Shown here: piece after piece, positions 57,950-64,000 of the stretch
Position numbering within the stretch: the stretch's first letter is position 1
How the letters are laid out: every line of letters begins with the position of its first letter
Source: Ligustrum vulgare
Taxonomy: Eukaryota > Streptophyta > Magnoliopsida > Lamiales > Oleaceae
NCBI GenBank assembly: GCA_963555705.1
Contig: OY743179.1
Location: forward strand, 18,298,692 to 18,362,691
Direction: 5' to 3'
DNA: 64,000 bases
Notes under the pieces: model-generated
What the model was told of the DNA's origin: nothing
What the model saw: only the letters and a program-made list of their open reading frames with translations
Databases searched by the model: none
Position numbers and translations under genes: made by a program

Positions 57950-59163
57950 AGCTTAAACCCTGCCTTGTTAATGATCTCCAGAAATCAGGTTCTTGGACAT
58001 TTCAGGCACATGGAGAACTTCTGCCAAAGTCAGATTCTTTCCTGAAGTGAATTTCAGTTCAACAGATCCAATTCCAACAACTTTGGCACGAACATTGTTA
58101 CCCATTTTTACCTCTCTTCCATCGGTGCATTCCTTGTAAGTTTTAAACTAAGATCTGTCATTACTTACATGAATTGTAGCCCTGGTATCCAGCCACCATC
58201 CTACTTCAACTCCCACTGAGTTGGCTTCTTCCACCACAGCAACAAAGTTTGGTTCATTATTTCCATCAGTCACATTTACTTGATCCTTCTTTGTCTTCTC
58301 GTTCTTTGCCTTCTCGTCTTTTATTCGATGTCGGCATTCACGAGCAGAATGACCAGATTTCTTGCAATAGAAGTAATCCCCCTTGAATTTCTTCTTAGAG
58401 GTTTCTATATAATCTCCCTTTGAACTGAAGTTTTTACGCTTCTTGCTACTCTTATGATTTCCTTGAACCATGTCTGTCTTTTATGTCGCTTGATCATTAT
58501 TCTCTCATTTACAAGAGTCTTCCTCAATACGCAGATGACGCATGAGGGATTCCAGGGAATGCTTTGTTTCATCGTGTTTTAGTTTCATTTTATAGCCATT
58601 CCATAAACTTGGTAATTTTGCAATAATAGCTCCAACTTGAAATGCTTCAAGCAAGACAATTTCAGCATTCTTAAGATTACTAACAATGAGTTGTAGTTCA
58701 TGTACCTGGGCAAGAACAGACTTATTGTCCGTCATCTTGAAATAAAAGTAATTACCGATCAAGAATTTCTGGTTGCTTGCCTCTTCAATACGATATTTGT
58801 TGTCCAATGCCAACCACAATTCTTTTGTTGTTCCGATAGTCTTGTGTGCACTATAAGCAGAATCCGATAGTGCATTCAGAATATGGCCTCTGCATAGAAA
58901 ATCATCATCTTTCCATTTCTAGCGCTGATCCCATAATTCCTTCTTGCGTTCCTCTGAATCATCTGGTTTTTCTTCTGGAATAGGCGCAAGATCATCACTC
59001 AGAATGTAGGACAGTTTGATTGCTGTCAAGAAGAATAAAACCTTCTCCTCCCAACGTGTGAAGTTATGTCCATCAAACGATCAAGACGAATCAAATCCTG
59101 ATCCATGACTTGAATCAAAGGTGCCACAGATTCATATAGTGCCAGATCTTGAAACAAAGACAT
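57950..59163 (-). pseudogene. Copia gag and protease
   Basis: ATG at 59,163 (MSLFQDLALYESV). The frame shifts by one base after LIRLDR near 59,080. 58,819-58,505 is the gag core (LALDNKYRIEEASNQKFLIG, AFQVGAIIAKLPSLWNGYKM). 58,471-58,148 has a zinc knuckle (YFYCKKSGHSARECRH, with Tyr in place of the first Cys) and the protease motif WWLDTRATIHVS, where the active-site Asp-Thr/Ser-Gly reads Asp-Thr-Arg. The homologous gag at 62,228 shows the expected order. Inactive through a frameshift, stops and the changed protease site. Confidence 0.8.
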
Positions 59164-59173
59164 CTCGTAAAAC

Positions 59174-59710
59174 TGTTGTGAAATATGCAGGAAAATATGA
59201 AAAAACAAATGAACTCCAAGGCACGAAAATTGTTATCTTTTAAGAGATGTTTCTCCCCTATCCAACAAGGTCACGATTGGGGTATAATAGAAAATCTCTC
59301 TCAGGATACAATGGAGGCGTTTATTTCAAACTGTGACTGTTTAATCAAAGTAAGAAGACAATCTATAAAATATATGATGATGCCAAAAGAAAGAGAGAAG
59401 AAAAGAATGAATGAAAAATGTGTTTTGCAAATGAGAGTTCACCCAGAATTTATAGAGATGGAGGCAACCATTCGAATAGGTGTATCCCTTGAATTGAATG
59501 AATGTATCTGTTGGAAGAAACATTTTAGCACGAACAGAGGCACTGGTTGGAGAACAGCCACATACCTATTCGAATAATTCTGAAAATAAAATTATCTTTT
59601 CGGGGGCGTTGCCCCCCGAGCCCCTTTACGAAGCGGCAAACATTTGTCGAGGCAGCAAAACATTGTCAAAACAAAAAATGACACATGCAAAATGATGAAA
59701 ATATCTAACA
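59174..59710 (-). repeat. Copia 5' LTR (537 bp)
   Basis: The minus strand starts TGTTAGATATTTTCATC and ends TTCACAACA. It contains the GC-rich palindromic stretch GGGGGGCAACGCCCCCG and a TATA-like CTCTATAAATTC (about 59,450). Only about 10 bases separate its end from the gag ATG, leaving no room for a standard primer site. Confidence 0.6.
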
Positions 59711-60551
59711 TAAAATCCAATTGGCCTCAAAAATTTTAGAATTGCATCTCTGGTCATCTATTATTAAAAAAAAAAATGCGCAACTGAAGATTGTGAGGAT
59801 TTATTTCATTCATGACATACATATTTGGCAGAGCTTAAATTTACTTTTGAGTAACTTTTCATTCCTAACCATATTTATATACGTTTCACATTTTCTCTTG
59901 CAAGTAAAAAGAAAATTATCTTAACAAAAAAGTAACTTATTGTTAAGTAAGAATTTAAAAGTATCTGCAAGATTAGGAAACGCAAACATAATATAATTAT
60001 TAACCCTATGTTCAGTAAACCATGAAAATTGATTTATAAATCAGCCCATGTTTGATAGAGATTAAAATATGATTTTTACCAAATTTTGATAAAAGTAGAT
60101 AAGATGTGTGGTTAAAAAGTTGTGTAACCCATGAAATATATGGTTGTGGTTAATTGTTGACTTTGACTTTGATAATCAGAAACAAACAGGCACTCAATTT
60201 ACAAATTACAAAATTTCTTAAACTTCTTTTAACCACATATATTTTCTCTCTTCACTTTTCAATCACACATCTTACTTCGAAAATATAAATAATTCAATTT
60301 ATAAACCACATTATTTTACGAAACATTAAACACTCTTTCAAGCGATAGAAAGTGGGCTTGAAACTTTCTTCATTTATTGTTTCCATGTCATCATGATGGA
60401 CTCCAAAACTTAAAGCTTTGGAGATAAAAATATTGGCACAATGTCTTTCTTAATGATGTGGCAAACATTTTTTAATAGGAAAAGTGTAGCATTGTAGATG
60501 CACTAATATTGAATAAGTCTTGGCACTTATTTCAATAAACATGACATTTAA
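59711..60551. other. Intergenic; MITE-like pieces
   Basis: No gene. 60,000-60,345 has AAACCATGAAAATTGATTTA and related words reminiscent of a non-autonomous element, and GATAAGATGTGTGGTTAAAA recurs near 16.4 kb. The movement-protein ORF does not visibly resume here. Confidence 0.3.
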
Positions 60552-60714
60552 TGCTCTGTTCGACGGTCAGGGAGTTTTTTTAGTGTTTTTTAGGTAAAAT
60601 GTGTGATTAAAAATCGGAGAAAGAATATGTGTGGTCAAAAAGTGATTTGATAAAAATTTGTGTAGTTTAAAAAATGGTTTATAAACCATTTATTGGTTAA
60701 CGGCCGAACACACT
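60552..60714. mobile_element. MITE of the CTCTGTTCG family
   Basis: The left end TGCTCTGTTCGACGG is inverted at the right end (GGCCGAACACACTG). The interior has GGTAAAATGTGTGATTAAAA and ATGTGTGGTCAAAAAGTGAT, shared with 17,014-17,167 and 7090-7194. This is the most complete of the three. Confidence 0.55.
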
Positions 60715-61480
60715 GTAAGTCACGAGCTTTGGCCTCTCCTTCCTCTATTGAGACCAAGTTCAATTTCCTTCAACCCTTCTAAAGGAGGGTGAACATAACC
60801 CCCACTAAATGACAAAACATAAGTAAAAAGAGGTTTTGCAATCTCCCACCCTACCCTACGCCTCCCTCATATTCCACCCTTACCCTTTATTACACTTTTT
60901 CATTTACATTTTTTTTTCTTTTTTCTTAAATTTTTCAACATAGATAATAAAAAAAAAAATCTCGTTGATTTCATATCATACAATTTAATGAGAACTTCAA
61001 TATGAGTACAATATTAATATATAAATTTTATTATTTTAAAAATAAATATTTATTCCATGTAAATTACCTTTCTTGTAACATTTTTTATTTACATTTTGAT
61101 GATTTATTAAACTGTAGAAAAAAAGCTGAAATTTATGTTTAAATTTTTTGTGATAATTTATGTTTAAATTGAACTGATTGAAATCGATGTTTAAATTATT
61201 AACAATTGCCATTTGGGTAACAAACACATTATCATTACCTTTCATCCCTAAATAGATCGAACTCAATAAAAACAATTTTTTTTTTGGTTGATTCCATATT
61301 ACATGATTTAATGAGATCTTCAATATGAGTACCATATTAATATATACATTTTTGCTACTTTAAAATAAGTATTTACATATTCATGGGCTTAGCTGCAAAT
61401 TAATACATTCATTGTAGCAATAATTAGTAGTTAACTTTAACATGTGTATGAATCACTTAACATCTAATTTATTGTTATGA
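60715..61480. other. AT-rich spacer
   Basis: No gene recognised. Contains two similar stretches, AATGAGAACTTCAATATGAG (60,987) and AATGAGATCTTCAATATGAG (61,309), each followed by ATTAATATATA, indicating an old local duplication about 320 bp apart. Confidence 0.4.
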
Positions 61481-61483
61481 AAA

Positions 61484-62204
61484 TGTTGTTCAAATATATA
61501 TATAAAGTTGAAAAAGTGCAAGAACCGGTCTAAAATATAGAGAACCGGTCCAAGAAGTGTGAAAACCGGACCAAATACAAATTGGACGGACCAATTGGTC
61601 CGGACCGGACCTAGAGGTCCGACCAAAGTGAAGAACCACGCGATCACGTGGTTGAGTGATTTTTGTCACTGTACAAAATTTCGGTGCATTGCACGATCAC
61701 ACGACCGCGCGATCGCGTGGTGTTAAAATTCGACCGTTGGAGAATTTTTTCATATTTTCTCATGCACCTTTTCAACAATTTTTGGCACTCTTTCATGAAG
61801 AGTTGCATGAACAACGAATTGGGATGATAAAATTCTATAAATAGGTATAGAATTCATGGTTTTAAACAACCTTTTGATCTATATACACTCATTGTGATTA
61901 TCATCCCAAAACTTTGATATTTTATACTTAGAATCTTCCAAATTTGCTCTTCTTGTTCCTATTCTCCAAGTTTATCAATTGTGCTATTTGATACTTGGTT
62001 TGAGACTTGAAATCCGCTAAAGCAATTTGCTTGGAGGCCCTTTAGCATTCTCATTACGAGAGGGCGCAAATTTCGCTTTTAGGACAGCATTCTTTGCGAT
62101 TCAAGTCATTTTGTAATTTTTGATTTCTTCTTGATTCTTTGTTTCAAGTTTTGTGTTAACTTCGTTATAGCACATATTTCATTTGAGAAAGGAAATTTCT
62201 CAAC
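61484..62204 (+). repeat. Putative 5' LTR of the second Copia element
   Basis: Begins TGTTGTTCAAATA and ends TTTCTCAACA just before the gag ORF. It has a TATA-like TTCTATAAATAGG (61,832-61,844). The first part holds GGTCCGGACCGG-type words and the palindromic CCACGCGATCACGTGG and CCGCGCGATCGCGTGG. The limits are tentative, and no tRNA-Met primer site follows. Confidence 0.4.
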
Positions 62205-62227
62205 AATCTAAAAGTGAAATTTGTTGA

Positions 62228-63709
62228 ATGGCAACCGAAGGAGACACAACCATGGCTACAATCAAGTTGATGAATCAAGATTTGGTTCGCTTGGATCGCT
62301 TTGATGGTACCAACTTCACAAGGTGGCAAGACAAAATTAAGTTTCTACTAACGGCGCTGAAAATCTTCTACATCCTTGATCCCAATTTGGAAGACTTGCC
62401 CGAACCTTCCGATAAAGATACCGGACAAGCAAGGATTGATCGAAAGAAGCAAGAAGAAGACGAACTTATTTGTCGTGGCCATATCTTGAATGCACTTTCA
62501 GATCGTCTCTACGACTTGTACACCAACACTAAATCTGCAAAAGAGATTTGGAATGCACTTGAAAACAAGTACAAGGCCGAAGAGGAAGAGGAAGAGGAAG
62601 GAACTACAAAATTCCTTATAACAAGATACTTTGATTTTAATTTTTTGGAAAATGTTCCCCTATTACCCCAAGTTCATGAATTGCAAGTGATTGTCAATAA
62701 ATTAAAAGCGGTGAAGATAAAACTTCCAGAATCATTTCAAGTAGGAGTAATTATTGCAAAATTGCCTTCTACTTGGAGAGGATATAGGAAGAAAATTATT
62801 CACAACTCCGAAGACTTTTCAATGGAGCAAATTCAAAAACATCTTCGAATTGAGGAAGAGTCGAGGGCAAGAGATGGGATTGAGAGTTCCCATGTTGGCA
62901 CTTCTAAAGCCAATGCTGTGGAAAACAAAAAAGTGACCAAAGTAAACAAGATAAACTTTACTAGCAACAATAACAACAAATTCAAAAAGAAGCCCAAGGG
63001 AGAATGCTTTGTGTGTGGAAAATTCGGCCACTTTGCGAAAGATTGCCGACATAAAAAACAAAGCAATTTTGGAGGCAAGGTTAATTCCATTGACAAGAAT
63101 GAAATTATTGCTACTATAAGCGAAGTGAATTCTGTCAAAGGAAAAATTTCGGGGTGGTCATATGATACTTGCACCACCGTTCATGTTTCCTATGACAAGT
63201 CCCTATACAAGACCTATCAAGAGATTGATGATGTTCAACAAATTCAAATGGGAAATAGACATTGTTCGAAAGTCATAGGCAAAGGGAATGTTGATCTTCA
63301 ATTCACATCCGAAAAAGTTGTAACTCTTACAAATGTCTTACATGTGCCGGATATGAATAGAAACCTTGTAAGTGGTGATTTGTTGGGAAAATCGGGCGTG
63401 AAATGTATTTTTGAGTCGGGAAAACTTGTATTGTCCCGAAATGATTTCTTTGTTGGTAAAGGCTATTTTACTAATGGAATGGTAAAATTGTGTACTATTG
63501 ACAATGCAATCAATAAAATAAATTCTTCTTACATTGTGTGTTCTTTAAATTTATGGCATGATAGATTAGGACATGTTGGATATTCTACTTTGCATATAAT
63601 GATTAGAAATGACATGCTATCTTGTGATTTTACAAAGAATGTAAAATGTGAAATTTGCACTAAGTCAAAAATGATTAAAAAAACATTTTCAAAGTATAGA
63701 AAGTGTTAG
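62228..63709 (+). pseudogene. Copia gag-protease-preintegrase ORF, truncated
   Basis: An uninterrupted 493-codon ORF. Residues 14-212 are the gag core (NQDLVRLDRFDGTNFTRWQD, QVGVIIAKLPSTWRGY), with an eight-Glu run at 118-125. CCHC zinc knuckle CFVCGKFGHFAKDC at 260-273. Protease region SYDTCTTVHVS at 311-321, where the active site reads Asp-Thr-Cys instead of Asp-Ser/Thr-Gly. GAG-pre-integrase at about 430-482 (LWHDRLGHV, CEIC). The ORF ends artificially where a new LTR (TGTTAGCCC) starts at 63,704. Integrase, RT and RNase H are not in the window. Its gag resembles the minus-strand copy at 59 kb. Confidence 0.9.
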
Positions 63710-64000
63710 CCCAAGAGTAAACTAACCAAGAGGGGGGTGAATTGATTTATAAAACTTTTTCGATAAATAATCTCAAACTTAAAAACCAATGGTACAAGTA
63801 TGAGCACTTAGTGTTGCAAGTAACTTAACTATCAATTTAGTCAGGATTTCAAGATTTTGATTTTTCAAGATTTTCTGATCAAAGTTGATTTTGAAAAAGA
63901 TATTTTGATGCTTTTAAAAATGTTACTTGAGCTTTATGAAGTGCATTGCCAACTATTGATGCATTAACCTTACATTAGATTGAAAAGCAATTTGTAAATG
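63704..64000 (+). mobile_element. Start of another LTR element, runs off the window
   Basis: Coding similarity of the Copia ORF ends exactly at TGTTAGCCCAAG, followed by AACCAAGAGGGGGGTGAATT, a word common near the start of plant LTRs. The remainder is AT-rich and cut by the window edge. Confidence 0.55.

Larger units (their letters stand above)
47557..59710 (-). mobile_element. Copia LTR retrotransposon, nested and broken
   Basis: Minus-strand order gag, protease, integrase, reverse transcriptase, RNase H defines a Ty1/Copia element (integrase before RT). A 5' LTR lies at 59,174-59,710 and the polyprotein ends at TAA 48,149-48,151. The sequence from there to 47,557 (ending CACTTCA on the minus strand) should be the 3' LTR. 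TAAAA occurs at 47,551-47,555 and 59,711-59,715, a possible but low-complexity TSD. A solo Gypsy-type LTR (48,321-51,909) and a hAT element (about 52,990-56,441) are inserted into it. Confidence 0.75.

Noticed and set aside
59185..59577. 130-codon plus-strand ORF
   Set aside because: Antisense to the Copia 5' LTR; no recognised protein.

Overview
This is a 64-kb piece of a gene-poor, AT-rich, repeat-packed nuclear genome of a flowering plant, most likely a eudicot. The main reasons are endogenous caulimovirid (plant pararetrovirus) fragments, a complete TRIM element with an initiator-tRNA-Met primer site, plant-type CACTA, hAT, MULE-like and Harbinger elements with recognisable target-site duplications (TSDs), Copia polyprotein remnants, and one small gene of a plant-specific family. 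No bacterial-style operon, CRISPR array or rRNA gene was seen, and I found no convincing tRNA gene.

Layout. 1-1.5 kb: broken coat-protein-like block of an endogenous caulimovirid (minus strand). 2.2-4.1 kb: MULE-like TIR element with a hAT MITE nested inside it; a second copy of the same family ends at 7.08 kb. 7.2-15.95 kb: the only intact host gene (15,693-15,953) and a dead paralogue whose two halves lie at 7.2 kb and 14.8 kb. About 7.5 kb separates the halves, including a 4.6-kb cytosine-depleted composite tandem array (9.86-14.47 kb). 18.19-18.79 kb: complete 607-bp TRIM. 20.95-26.7 kb: HMG-box gene fragment, two adjacent hAT MITEs, a fragment that may come from a DEMETER/ROS1-type gene, and a Harbinger-type MITE. 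27-30.7 kb: non-autonomous CACTA-like element with palindromic subterminal repeats. 31.3 kb: solo Copia-type LTR. 33.5-37.6 kb: second CACTA-like element without transposase.

37.6-59.7 kb is a nested stack. An endogenous caulimovirid (C-terminal ORF, promoter-like intergenic region, primer site, movement-protein ORF) was cut by an 8.3-kb CACTA element carrying TNP2-type transposase and Ulp1-protease remnants. The movement-protein ORF ends where a minus-strand Copia element begins. That Copia is itself interrupted by a 3.6-kb solo Gypsy-type LTR (in RNase H) and by a hAT element (in reverse transcriptase). 61.5-63.7 kb: second Copia gag-protease ORF, cut by another LTR that runs off the window.

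Functionally, only the 86-codon gene looks like a working host gene. The rest records successive insertions. Most transposase and polyprotein genes carry stops or frameshifts. The hAT transposase is the least damaged, with two single-base frameshifts.
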